DNA of 64,000 nucleotides from Venturia oleaginea (taxonomy: Eukaryota; Ascomycota; Dothideomycetes; Venturiales; Venturiaceae). The notes below the pieces were generated by a model. That model did not search any database, was not told where the DNA came from, and was given only the letters and a program-made list of their open reading frames with translations. Below are positions 43,346-56,658 of this stretch, one piece after another. Numbering within the stretch: position 1 is the stretch's first letter; the number at the start of each line of letters is the position of its first letter. The stretch is taken from assembly GCA_013176395.1 (NCBI GenBank), contig JABMLP010000018.1:372001-436000 (forward strand), given 5' to 3'. The position numbers were made by a program, and so were the translations under genes.

Positions 43346-44001
43346 CAGAGTTGTTGAGACGTTGAGTTGAGCGATGCGGGATCGAAGTGATTGACGTGTT
43401 GGTGGAAGTTTTGCGAGGGAAGTGAAGAACTTTCAAAATGTTGGAGGAGGTGAGAGAGCGGAGTTGACGCCTTCCGAGTGAGGCCTGATTGTACCCCTTT
43501 GCTGTTCCCCCAATCCGGGTTCCGATTGAAGCCGCTTAAGCTTCTACGCTCTTTATTTTGACGCTACCCTCTGTGGCTACAGAGAATAGTGATATCGCTC
43601 CAAACTCTGGACTTGTTTATCTTATAGACAACATAAACTCGACAAGCTGGTTTCTGCTAATATTCCTAGTCCCTGAGAGTTGGTAAATCTCATTTATTCC
43701 TCTTCTTCAATACTTGGGACATGACCTCTCGATTAGGCTCGAGTGCCAAGCCATGTGCTCGCCCCAATCTAGCATCCCGGACGGCCTCTGAGCTTGACGA
43801 CGACCTCGTCCTACTCCTTCCTTCTGGCATGAAAAATTCGGCGCTCTACCTTTGCACCACCGTTGAGTTATGATATCCAGCCCAATTCTTTTCCTACTTG
43901 GCGGCGACGGAAGTGGAGCAGGTCTACGAAGTTACTTCCCAGCCACCTATTACCCTTTGTGCTCATGAATGTTCACCCCCAATATCTTCTCAGGAAACAC
44001 T
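43346..44001. other. Intergenic, no gene recognised
   Basis: Sequence between the minisatellite and the C2H2 gene end. No repeat or RNA gene recognised. Confidence 0.45.
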
Positions 44002-44606
44002 TCAAACGCCTCCTTCAGCTTTTCTTACACGATGACAAGCACATTCAGAGCCACACCCAGTCGGTTTCGCCGGATCATAGTAATCATAGCCTGGATCACC
44101 CTCGTTCCAAATGCCCTCGTCGCCTTCCCAGTCCTCGCCCATCGTTGTATCCTCGTCTTTCTTCAACGGATCTTTCACCAGCCGGCTCTCCTCCTTCGGA
44201 TCATTGCTTGAGACAAACAACTTCTTGAAACCACTCTTCTTCATAGGCTTGTCCTCGCCTGTAATTTTGATTGAGATGATGCCGGCCTTCTTCTTCTCCG
44301 CTTCCTGAGCTTTCTTTGCTTTAGCCGCAGCATTGGGATCTTTTGACATCTCTTTCATATCCTTTAATCGTTGCTTGTGTTGGTGGTCGTAGGAGGATTG
44401 ATGGGCCTGGAATTCGGGCATTCGCGAGTAGCCTTTTCCGCATAGTTCACCTGTAGAACGAGAATATGAGATATGGCATCTCCACTTAGATGGAAAGCAG
44501 GATTACAGTAGAAGGATTTGGCAGCTTCCAACGCGCTCGCCGTCTGCGGAGCAGGGTTGGTATAAGTCCGCTTTGGATTCTTGTTAGAAAACTCAAAGAT
44601 AACCAT
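44002..44606 (-). CDS. C2H2 zinc-finger protein (GPATCH8/ZNF804-like finger)
   Basis: Exons 44606-44507 and 44450-44002 give 182 residues. The 56-base intron (GTAATC to CTACAG) splits the first cysteine codon of the finger. The finger reads FYCELCGKGYSRMPEFQAHQ and then H-x5-H in SSYDHQH, followed by KQRLKDMKEM, a single C2H2 unit of the kind seen in GPATCH8/ZNF804 proteins. An acidic C-terminus (EDWEGDEGIWNEGDPGYDYY) follows a Lys-rich coiled segment. Probably nuclear and linked to RNA processing by analogy only. Divergent from MCP1. Confidence 0.75.
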
Positions 44607-44825
44607 GGTGGAGGATATTGATTCTTACAGGCGCCATGTTGTCCAAGGATACACGATACTGCTATCTCAAGTGAAGTTGAGGGTAACAAATCTCTCGTGG
44701 AATGACGTGAAGTGAAGTCGCAAGTGAAGTCGCAGATGAAAGACAATTGGCCGAGCTTCCAATCAACGTCACTGGGTTTCAAAGACACCACGAATCTCAA
44801 CTACTGTCGACACCCAACATACACA
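44607..44825. promoter_or_regulatory. Shared promoter C2H2 gene / MCP1
   Basis: 219 bases between divergent start codons. It holds TGACGTGA (44703-44710), a CRE/ATF-type site, directly followed by two exact copies of AGTGAAGTCGCA (44711-44722, 44723-44734). Confidence 0.5.
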
Positions 44826-45829
44826 ATGGCCGACTCTGCTGACTCTGAACTTCAGCGAGAAGAGTCGCATTCTTCATATATATTCATGCGAGATGTCGAT
44901 CCCTTGCCCGTAGACGAAACGCCCCAAGAATATGCAGATGAAAGCTATTTCCCAGACAAAGACAAAGACAACTCGCCTTCACCACTAAGTCGGAGTGCAA
45001 CCTTAGGACTTGGAAATCATGGCCCAGTATACTACCGTACGGATCCCTCCTAATCAGAATACACACATAGATATACTAACAAAGAAAAACAGTCAAAGGC
45101 CTCCAAAAATACTCCTCCTACGCCTTCACAGTCTTCGCAACCCTCCACATAACAAACACCTCCATCCTTCCACTTTTAACCCGCTCCGTCTCAGCCTCAG
45201 ACCCCTACCTCCTCCTCACGCGGCCCTACTACCAATCCCTCCCCTTCGAACCCCTCCTCATCACCGCCCCAATCGTCCTCCACATATCTTCAGGCCTCGC
45301 CCTACGGCTCTACAGACGACGCCAATCCGTCCACCGCTACGGCGCCGAGTCTCGCTCAGACAGGAAAAGAATACCATGGCCGAAACTCTCTGGGACATCG
45401 ATGTTGGGGTTGGCAATGACACCACTAGTGCTGGGTCACGCATTCTTAAATCGAGTAATACCCTTGTGGTATGAAGGTGGTTCCGCGAACGTGGGATTGG
45501 AATATGTTTCCCACGGATTCGCGAAACACCCCATTATTTCAAATGTCGGATTTACAACTTTGGTGGGAGTGGGATCGTGGCATGTTGTATGGGGATGGGC
45601 AAAGTGGCTGGGTCTCACACCCGCGCAAGTGACGAGTTATGGCCAACAAGGACATGTACAAAAGAGGAGGAGGCTATATGTGATCAACGGCGTGGCATTT
45701 GCTTTGGCGAGTTTATGGCTAGCAGGTGGGCTAGGAATTGTCGGCAGAGGTGGCGAAGCTACAGGTTGGTTAGGAAGGGAGTATGATGAACTGTATAGAC
45801 GGATACCCATAGTTGGACAGTGGCTTTAG
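44826..45829 (+). CDS. MCP1: Mitochondrial outer-membrane protein MCP1 (DUF1691)
   Basis: Multi-pass outer mitochondrial membrane protein; in yeast it recruits Vps13 and rescues loss of ERMES. Exons 44826-45036 and 45093-45829 give 315 residues. The 56-base intron has a GTACGG donor, a TACTAAC branch point and CAG. An acidic, Ser-rich cytosolic N-terminus (about 1-68) is followed by the membrane domain: GLQKYSSYAFTVFATLHITN, then PLLITAPIVLHISSGLALRLYRR, SMLGLAMTPLVLGHAFLNRVIP, NVGFTTLVGVGSWHVVWGWAKW and VINGVAFALASLWLAGGLGIV. Histidines in several helices match the heme-like pattern noted for this family. Confidence 0.87.
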
Positions 45830-46474
45830 ATTATGTATTACATGCCATCAATGACTCTCATAATCCACTGAAGCAATCAATCGAGGTGGCTAAACAAATT
45901 GATCGAGACGAGTAGCTTTATCCAATAGAGATAAATACTCAAGTAGTCCGCAGAATAGGAATACCGACTAAATGTATCATCCGCCATGCCCAGAACAAGC
46001 CTGCAGTGGTGTTTCCGAAAGCATGCGAGAGGGAGAGGTGAAAAAAGGTGCGAGCGCAACCCCATCTTCTCCATCGCAATCTATATCAACATGAACTTGA
46101 ATGATTTCAAATAGAGAATCCTCCCATACCACACCACCCTCCTTTGCTAGCCTTGGCCGTACCCTGCGCAAACATGTTCACTGTATTCATCCCGTCCTTA
46201 TCCTATCGCTCCTAACGTTATACCCGAACCCCGAGATTTAAAAAAAGCAAGTCCTTACGTTTGTTGTGGTCTCCCCTTCTTCTGCTTGTCGGGCCGATGG
46301 TAGCGATTTGGTGGCCGCGACTTGTCCTTCTCGATGATGGTATGAGATACTGCGCGTGCGCTGTAATTCGAACGACTGTTGACTGTCTGTCCTACCCTAC
46401 CTATCGTCTCCGTACAACCTCTCACTTTCGTTCTAGTATGAACATAAACATGTCGCTCCTGTGACCGAGTCGAC
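45830..46474. other. Convergent intergenic region MCP1 / YAK1
   Basis: About 645 bases between two converging genes; nothing recognised. It probably holds the YAK1 3' region. Confidence 0.5.
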
Positions 46475-49394
<2,920 letters not shown>

Positions 49395-50140
49395 GGCGAC
49401 GTCTGATGCGACTCGAACAAGTGAGATAATTGGCGAGAGGAGATTGGAGAGACCAGGGTAACTCTGAATAAGGGTGTACTGGCGGTGCTCCTTTGCCCGT
49501 ACTGGAAGCCCACCGCCGGTTCACAACTCGGCGAGGTTGTAAGGGCAGCGCAGAGTTTAGTCTGAGAGGACGAGGGTCGGCTGGCAAGTAAGGAGGGGAG
49601 AGAAAGTAAGTCGGGTATAATATGTTGTTGGGGTCTTGCTCTCGCAACAACAACTCATCAGGTAGAACCTAGAACCAGGTGGTGGGTTAAGTAAGAGGCG
49701 GGGTCGTCATTGGTCAACGACTTCTCTCGCGATCAAAGCGACGACCTGTGATGGCCGGCCTAGGAGAGAGCGAGCCGGCAAGCTCGAAGGGGACAAGTTC
49801 TGGTATCAGGATGTGGTGGTGTGTCGCCTGGAAGTTGAAAGCGTCGTTTGGTGATGGCAGCCAGGATCTGGGCTGGGCGTCTAGCGTCCAGTGCGTACCT
49901 AGGTACTGTGTCTGCCCTGTGTGTGCCCAAAACCGAAGAGTGCTTGTGGAGGGGAGACGGCGATTTCTCCCACAAGCTCAGGTGCCCAACATGCAATTCA
50001 ATCAAGTGGGGAGCAACACCGTTATTGTTTCAGAGGCACCGCCTGATATACGAGCCGCTCATAGACCTCTGCAGTGCTCGCAACCATAAACCGCTTGGAT
50101 TTCCATCTCCCATCACCACCAGGGCCTACGAACGGGTGGA
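49395..50140. promoter_or_regulatory. Divergent region YAK1 / PBY1-like
   Basis: 746 bases between divergent starts; no gene recognised. A GGCCGGCC palindrome lies near 49753. Confidence 0.45.
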
Positions 50141-51445
50141 ATGGCCACAGAAAATAGCTCAGAGCTCTCATTCTCCGCCCTGGTAGAGTATGAAGACGCT
50201 TACGTTCAGCCGCTGATATTGTCTACGCTCAAGTCCTCTCTTCCGTCAGCTTCCTACAAGCTCATCGAGTCCATCTCAGAAAACTCTTCAACGCTCGGTC
50301 CGTTGCTCCAATTTCGTTCTTACGAGACCATCGATTTTGAACTTGCGCTTGAAAGGAGTAATCACTTGATCAATGCCTATGTCATCCGCAAAGCTCTGAT
50401 TCGAAAACACTATTTGAGCACTACAATCGCCAATTGGGTAGTAAAGCATCCAGATTCTGTGCTCAAGAAACACTTCAAGCCAGCAGTTGATTTTGAGCTG
50501 GATTATGCCGAATTTCTCGACGACGCTTTGGTAGAAGCGTTCGAACTCTGGGAAAGCTTCGAGAAGAATGCTGACCTACAAGCAACGGACCGAGAATGGT
50601 GGATTCTGAAGCCTGGGATGAGTGACCGAGGCCAGGGGATTCGATTGTTCAGCACAGAGGAAGAACTTCAATCTATATTCGAGGAATGGGAGGTGGACGA
50701 ACCATCAGACGACGAAGATGATGATCGTGATTCCACAGTTGAGGCCATCGCTGGCCTTGATGTCTCCGAGAAAACGACAAATTCTGACTACGTTATAACA
50801 TCTCAATTGCGACATTTTATTGCTCAGCCTTACATCCACCCACCTCTTCTATTGCCATCTTCAGATGATCGAAAATTCCACATACGAACCTATGTCCTTG
50901 CCGTCGGTGCGCTCAAGGTATACGTCTACAAACCCATGCTGGCACTTTTCGCCACCGAGTCATACGCCGCGCCTTGGGAAAATACCGACCTGAAGGCTCA
51001 TCTGACAAACACTTGCCTACAGGAGACAGGCGAAAGACAAGGGAGTGTGCGGCTATTCTGGGACTTGGACGAGACATTACCAAATTCTGCCGAATCAAAA
51101 GGATCTTGGAAAGAAGATGTTTTCTCTCAGATTTGCGCAATCACCGGTGAGGTTTTTGAAGCGGCTTCTCGAGGCATGACGGTGCACTTCCAAGCACTTC
51201 CCAACGCCTTTGAGCTCTTCGGTCTAGATTTCATGGTTGATGATCATGGCCACTCGTACTTGTTGGAAGTCAATGCTTTCCCAGATTTCAAGCAGACGGG
51301 AGATGATCTGAAGACAGTCATTGAGGGTCTTTTTATCGATGTGGTTGAGGTCGCTGTCAAACCGTTCTTTGCGATTGATGGAGGGCAGCCGCAAGGGACA
51401 GAGACTATGCATAGCGTGTTAGACATAGACTTGGGAAGAAGGTAG
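50141..51445 (+). CDS. PBY1: Tubulin-tyrosine-ligase-like protein (PBY1 type)
   Basis: Single exon, 434 residues, with an ATP-grasp TTL domain. Nucleotide-binding features are WWILKPGMSDRGQGIRLF (about 150-167), FIAQPYIHPPLLL, KFHIRTYVLAVGALKVYVYK and the metal-site segment FELFGLDFMVDDHGHSYLLEVNAFP near the end. Yeast Pby1 is a P-body protein linked to the decapping machinery. An acidic insert (EPSDDEDDDRDS, about 187-198) interrupts the domain. Assignment to PBY1 rests on the TTL fold in a yeast/filamentous-type single-domain protein and is an inference. Confidence 0.8.
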   Translation: MATENSSELSFSALVEYEDAYVQPLILSTLKSSLPSASYKLIESISENSSTLGPLLQFRSYETIDFELALERSNHLINAYVIRKALIRKHYLSTTIANWVVKHPDSVLKKHFKPAVDFELDYAEFLDDALVEAFELWESFEKNADLQATDREWWILKPGMSDRGQGIRLFSTEEELQSIFEEWEVDEPSDDEDDDRDSTVEAIAGLDVSEKTTNSDYVITSQLRHFIAQPYIHPPLLLPSSDDRKFHIRTYVLAVGALKVYVYKPMLALFATESYAAPWENTDLKAHLTNTCLQETGERQGSVRLFWDLDETLPNSAESKGSWKEDVFSQICAITGEVFEAASRGMTVHFQALPNAFELFGLDFMVDDHGHSYLLEVNAFPDFKQTGDDLKTVIEGLFIDVVEVAVKPFFAIDGGQPQGTETMHSVLDIDLGRR

Positions 51446-51771
51446 AAAATCAGGATGGTTGTTGGCTTCTCATCAGAAGCCTGCGTTTCGATGTAAACAT
51501 GTCACATAGCATCTCATGCTTACCAATAAAGAGCCAGTATCGCGTGCCCTGCTTCCTTGAAGACTATACATGGTTTCTTTCCCGGTCTTGGATTTCCTCA
51601 ACATTAACCCTCATCATGGAAGCCGTTGTAAGCTCTGGGCGATCTTAGCTCACTGTATACTAGTACATGCTAAAACTTCACAGACGTCCGAGCCCTCAAT
51701 GCCTCAAGAGCTCCACGGTGGGCCAGAACATAGGTTCGGCGGCACGATATGACAAGCGGGAACCAGCGAGT
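51446..51771. other. Intergenic, start of the accessory island
   Basis: No gene recognised; the PBY1-like 3' region followed by degenerate sequence. Confidence 0.4.
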
Positions 51772-52162
51772 ATGCTCACTCTCGCACGCGAAACCCGACG
51801 ACAGATCCTCCGATATGCGTTCTCCGACGCTCGTGCACAAGACCATCGTCTGAATTGTCACTTCCAGATGACTCGGTACAATTCCGATTTTTCGGCGGGC
51901 TACTTCACGTTCCCTTGTACTCTAAAGTCCCTCCATGACATTGTGGCTCCTCAAATCTATAACCTCACAGCCGCACTTGCATCCAATAGCCAGTGCGGAT
52001 CTGGGTTATGTAGTAGAACAAAAACTAAAGGAGCTTGCTTCTACCTCAACGGAGGATTGGAGTAAGGCTGATGATCGGACCTGTAAAGAGGCAGGGAGAT
52101 GGTGTACGTTGTCCAAATATCCTGGTCTCCATTTACTGATACCAGCATCGAACACTTCATAG
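51772..52162 (+). pseudogene. Island family copy A (unrecognised small protein), frameshifted
   Basis: Starts MLTLARETRRQILRYAFSDA, the N-terminal signature shared with copies B-D. The reading changes frame near 51,975-51,990: IYNLTAALAS in one frame, then SADLGYVVEQKLKELAS in another to the stop at 52162. The second part matches the shared D-L-x-YV-(L/V)-x-Q block. No intron of plausible size is seen. The N-terminal pattern is F-box-like (L-x2-E-x-R-x-I-L). Function unknown. Confidence 0.5.
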
Positions 52163-52410
52163 AATGAATATCATTCGGCGTATACATGCGCAGCAAAATG
52201 CAGGAGTAGAGAGGCGCGGTTAGCTACATCGAAAGAACACTGCCCATGACACAAACAAATCTGTTACAGTCCGTTTTTCCACAAGCTTACCCTTCCGCAC
52301 TAAAATCCTCCCGCAAACAGAAATCATGGAAAAGAAGGTAGGCACATATCTGGCTGAAAATGCCAGTTCGACCCAGTTGAAACGTTCAGGACCCCAAAGC
52401 GACAATCACA

Positions 52411-53079
52411 ATGGCTCAAGATACGCAAACAGACGACCCACCAAACCTCCTCACGATGCCATGCGAAATCCGGCAAAAGATCCTCTACTATACCTTCTCC
52501 AATAGTCTCGCCAACGATATCAGGTGCGCCCGCAAAATCATGCTCCTTCAACAAGCCGCGATCAGCAACCAAGAGATCTACTCCTTTGTTCGCCCAATCT
52601 TGTCCCAAGTCATCTCGGCTCCGCACATCTCCAGCACGGCGCATGGTCAACCGAATCCACCCAAAGATTTGCACAAAGTTGCCCTTCGTTTTCCATCGGC
52701 GACTGGATGAGTTCGAAAATCCTTCTTACTGGCCGGGAAGAGAGGGCGAGAAGTGTTGCAAGAGAAGGGTGCTCGCTGGGGGGCTACTATGGCTGCTTCT
52801 CTCGGCCGTGATATGAGTCGTTTCGATACCAATTACTTGCTTTTGTTTGCAGCGGGTCTAATCTGATGTTTGGGACATGTGAGGCTTCATGCTCTATCTC
52901 TAATTGTAGCTGATCAGCCAGAATTGGTGGTTGAGGGACGGGCATTGGGTGAAGTTGGGGGAATAATACTATACAATACCTACCAGCTTGAGACCGTCAG
53001 AAGTGTGCCTTTCCAAAGAACTTTTGGCGTCCACATCAAATTCCACCTTTTTCCCTCCCGTGACAGCGCGCTGATGTAA
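52411..53079 (+). pseudogene. Island family copy B, frameshifted
   Basis: The frame 52411-52710 gives PPNLLTMPCEIRQKILYYTF and onward. A second frame (about 52,660-52,815) gives LPFVFHRRLDEFENPSYWP, which reads like a continuation. A third (52870-53079) gives RLHALSLIVADQPELVVEGR, matching the (I/L)HxLA region of copies C and E. The several frame changes suggest a decayed copy. Confidence 0.45.
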
Positions 53080-53823
53080 CGTCACACAACATTCTATGCT
53101 TGTGGCACCCAACAAACAAAATGCCAGCCACTACCAACAGGTCTCTCCCACTCCCTTCACCTGCGTATTGCAACCCAATAAGAGATAACCTCTTGGATTC
53201 TTTAGTCCTGTATCGAGTTTGATACACAACACCATTGAAAAATCCTACCTGTTCATCAAGATGCTGCTTCGTAACAAGAAGCGATCTTTGGCACCAGAAG
53301 CTTCATTGTTGCTTCAGGCAAAAAAGAAGAAATGTCACCACGAGAGGGTTCTTCGCACTGCCTATGAAGTATGCATATCGGCACATCCGATGTAGTAGAT
53401 GTACTGATTTTAGCAAGCAGGTGTCGCCAATGCTAATCCCAAAAATAAGACTGAAAGCCTTTCGAACAGCCAAAGCTAAGGCAACTGGAGATGAAGAACA
53501 AAATGTAGAGATGAGGGTGATTGCGGGATGGGATATGTTCTGAAGAAGAACGGTGAGAACATCTTGTAAGAGGACAGAAACAGGGTTTGCCTGCTGAAAA
53601 GAGGGCGACAAAACCGAAAGCAATATCGTTCAACAAGGCAAAAACAATCTTTCATGTTAGAGACAACGGTTAATCGGAACAACTATTGCCGATTCTGAGA
53701 GTCACGATGCTTGGTCATCCTTTTCGGTATTTGCACCTGCATATACAAAGCCCGGACTGTAAACACCCAAGCACTCTGCCTTTCGCAACAGCGTATTGCT
53801 AAGTCGTACAGACAGGTGAAGCA

Positions 53824-54234
53824 TTGAAAAACACATCTTCGAAAGTGTCATACGCATTCTGCGAAGCCGTGGAGCAAGACATTGCATTCAACATCAACCT
53901 GCAGAAAGAGCTTACTCTCCTTCCCATGCACGCTGTCTCTGCGCGTACATACTTGAAAGAGACTAGGATTGAGCATGGATATACACCCACTGGATATACC
54001 CGATGCCAGCCATTGCGCGGATGCACAAGATGCCGTTTCTGTCGTCGTCCGATACATGTTTACGAATGACCCCTATGCGTACCTCGAATTCATGCGATGG
54101 CGCTCAAAATATCGGAGGTTCATCCACAATTGAAGGAGGAGGTGAAGTTCGTCTTCAAACAACGTCTCGCTCGATTTCGTTCAGGGGAGGCACGGATAAA
54201 GATTCAAGAGGCGGATCTAAAAGCCAGAAAATGA
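53824..54234 (+). pseudogene. Island family copy E, strongly decayed
   Basis: The first frame reads KVSYAFCEAVEQDIAFNINL, matching the YAFxxA-x3-D block of other copies. After frame changes the last frame reads RIHAMALKISEVHPQLKEEV and then KFVFKQRLARF. That is the closest match to copy C (IHDLAVTLREVDPQLELDM, AYVLKQILTKF). The middle (about 54,010-54,100) is in yet another frame. Confidence 0.45.
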
Positions 54235-54946
54235 ATGATTCGGTTAGGGTTGAGAAGACAATATCTGTTAGAAAACTACACAAGAGATTGGGTTGTTGGA
54301 TGAGAGATTTAGAGTGCTGGACAACAGGTTCAATGTGAAGACGCTCATTTAGGATCAATAAACACAGCAGTCAGAGCAGTTCTTGATTGTTGAATTTCGA
54401 ACAAATGTGCCCGACCCACGCAATCAGAAGACAGGCAGAGGAGTTCCGAGTTGGTGATGTTGACAAGTGCAGGTTGGCCATTCGGTCGTCTCGACCGCGA
54501 GCGTTTTATCAGAAGCTCGGGAAGACCGTAGTTCTACTTTGGAGTCCGCAGCATCGTGAGCTCATGTTCGGTTCACCCGCATCCCATCCAAAAGATTCAG
54601 CATAAAGGAACAAGAATCCTCTCTTTTGCTGCATTTCTTCAATTCAATCAACAGTACAGCACAATATTCAACCACCTTCACGACGAATCCAGCACACGAG
54701 CCCCTTAATTCAGGTCAGTCTATCGTGCAACCAAACCCCAAATCGACAACATTGACTCCATACCTATATCGATAAGTCCCTGGCAATGGAATCATAAAAT
54801 GCTGCCAGAAATCTATGACTATGGATCCTGAACTGAAAGACTTGATCTGAACATAAAACTCTAACTTCTGAAAGGATCACGAAGCGACATCATACGACAG
54901 CCTGGTAGTGCACGTATCGCAAATCGAATCGCCTACATACCGAAAG
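54235..54946. other. Intergenic, no gene recognised
   Basis: Sequence between copy E and the broken monooxygenase. Short frames only. Confidence 0.4.
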
Positions 54947-56107
54947 ATGACCACCCCAACCTCCATCGCCATTCTCGGCGCAGGACCAGCCGGCCTCACT
55001 CTCGCACGCCTCCTCTACCTCTCTAAAGCAAACATAAAAGTAGTCATCTACGAAGGACTCGCAGCCATAAAAAAGTGCGATTTATGGGACGCTTTTCTCG
55101 ACCATGCACGCTAAGCCGGTGATGAGAAGATAATCGCTGATAAGAACGCGGCTGTGCTCGCCCATGTGGGAGGTGGGGAGAGAGGAACGTTCGATCGTCC
55201 TGAGATTGATCGGAAGGAGTTGAGGGGGTTATTACTTGATAGTTTGCCGTCTGGTTATATAAGGTGGGGCATGAAATTGAAGAATGTGAAGGACGATGGA
55301 AAATTAGAATTTGATGGTGTTGAGAAGGGTGAGGGTCCATTCGATTTAGTCGTTGGTGCAGATGGCGGGTGGAGTAAAGTTCGAGCTAGGCTGACTGATA
55401 TGAAACCTGTTTATTCGGGGGTCAGTGGGTATGAAATGACGATCTCAAAACCGGGGAAGACGTGTCCGCATGTTCTTGAGACGTCTGATGCGAAGTTCTT
55501 AAATGCTCAGCGTGTTGGCGATGGGTGTCTCAAGACGCGGAGTTGGTTTCGGTGTCCAGAAGGTGAGGCCAAGGAGGTATTGGACAAATATGGGAAAGAG
55601 AAGACACTCGCGCTGACCCTTGAGAGATACAAAGGATGGGCGCTGGAGGTTCTTGAGTTCTTGAAGTAAGCAGATTTGGAGACATTTACGCAGTGGACCC
55701 TTTACGAATTGCCCGCTGGAACAAATTGGGAGCACAAGGAGGGGTTTACCGTGATCGGAGATGCCTCGAGTCTTGCTACACCATTTATTGGAGAAGGAGT
55801 CAATAAGCTATGGAAGATGCTATGGAACTAGCCACGTTGGTCGAGAAGAGCTTGGATGCTGAGGAAGATATGACGCTGGACCACGCTTTGATGCTTTTTG
55901 AGCAGTCGCTTTTTGTTCGGTCGGAAAGGCTTCAAGAGGAAGACGATGCTCAATAAGGAGAACGTTTTTGGGCCCGGTGCTCCAATCGCTATCTTCACTG
56001 GTTTGATGGAGTCAATAGTTGAGGAAAGCTCTTCCGTGTTTGTGAAGTTGGTGGGCACCACGCCTGTACTGGCACTGGTTTACGGTATACTTTGGACGTG
56101 GATATAG
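54947..56107 (+). pseudogene. FAD-dependent monooxygenase (TetX-like), disrupted
   Basis: Starts MTTPTSIAILGAGPAGLTLA, the Rossmann GxGxxG dinucleotide-binding motif. About 20-25 residues that normally follow VVIYE are missing before GLAAIKKCDLWDAFL. A TAA (55112-55114) follows DHAR, and another TAA (55667-55669) follows EFLK; the same frame goes on to FTVIGDASSLATPFIGEGVN, the second FAD motif (GD-x5-P-x-GEG). A frameshift near 55,805 leads to MEDAMELATLVEKSLDAEED, and another near 55,930 to LNKENVFGPGAPIAIFTGLM, ending at TAG 56105-56107, right where the MULE duplication starts. Clearly not functional. Members of this group hydroxylate aromatic or polyketide substrates. Confidence 0.8.
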
Positions 56108-56116
56108 ATTGGCTGG
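56107..56116 (+). repeat. MULE target-site duplication, left
   Basis: GATTGGCTGG, repeated exactly at 60732-60741 on the other side of the element. Confidence 0.85.
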
Positions 56117-56187
56117 CGGTTAATTGCTGAATACCAACATACATTCGATTTCTTGCAGTTACATACATTAAATTGCAGTTACATACA
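56117..56187 (+). repeat. MULE left terminal inverted repeat
   Basis: Pairs with 60661-60731; contains two direct copies of TTGCAGTTACATACA. Confidence 0.88.
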
Positions 56188-56658
56188 CTAAATTTAATTG
56201 CGCGCACATACAATCCCGCAAGGGTAATTGCAGTTACATACATAATTCCTATTGGCCCAACCGCCGCAATGCCGCAGTGCCTAAATCACGTGAATATTGT
56301 CTCCCGCCTCGTCTGAACCTCGTTGCAGCCTACGATCAAAAATCCAGTTGCCATAAGCAAGAATAAGCCTTATCGCACTGCTTTTAAGCGATCGAGGCTT
56401 GTTGCAACTGGGTTGAAGCTGCTGCGTTTGGAGTTGGGTCAACTTTGGGTAGTAAAAATTTTCACGGTCGCACGTCATTTAGGCGAGGTACCCTCTATTA
56501 TCTAGCGTTCGGGATGTAATCTGCGGCTTATGCTACAATCTACTATGAGGGACTTCAGGCAACTGACCGCCCGTCTTGTCGCAATAATCCTATCGCCCTG
56601 CCTTAAACATTAACACTACCGTACACTATTCTATTACTACCTTAATCGTACGCTTGCA

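Noticed and set aside
43155..43436. Leu/Ile/Ser repeat protein on the minus strand, or a CRISPR-like array
   Set aside because: The 15-bp units are adjacent with no spacers, and the frame is open only because the period is a multiple of three.
43790..43870. Possible tRNA (GGTAGAGCGCC on the minus strand)
   Set aside because: No matching B box, no acceptor-stem pairing and no anticodon arm could be drawn.
53235..53543. Small Lys/Cys-rich protein
   Set aside because: No family, no signal peptide and no consistent extension in other frames; probably chance within decayed sequence.
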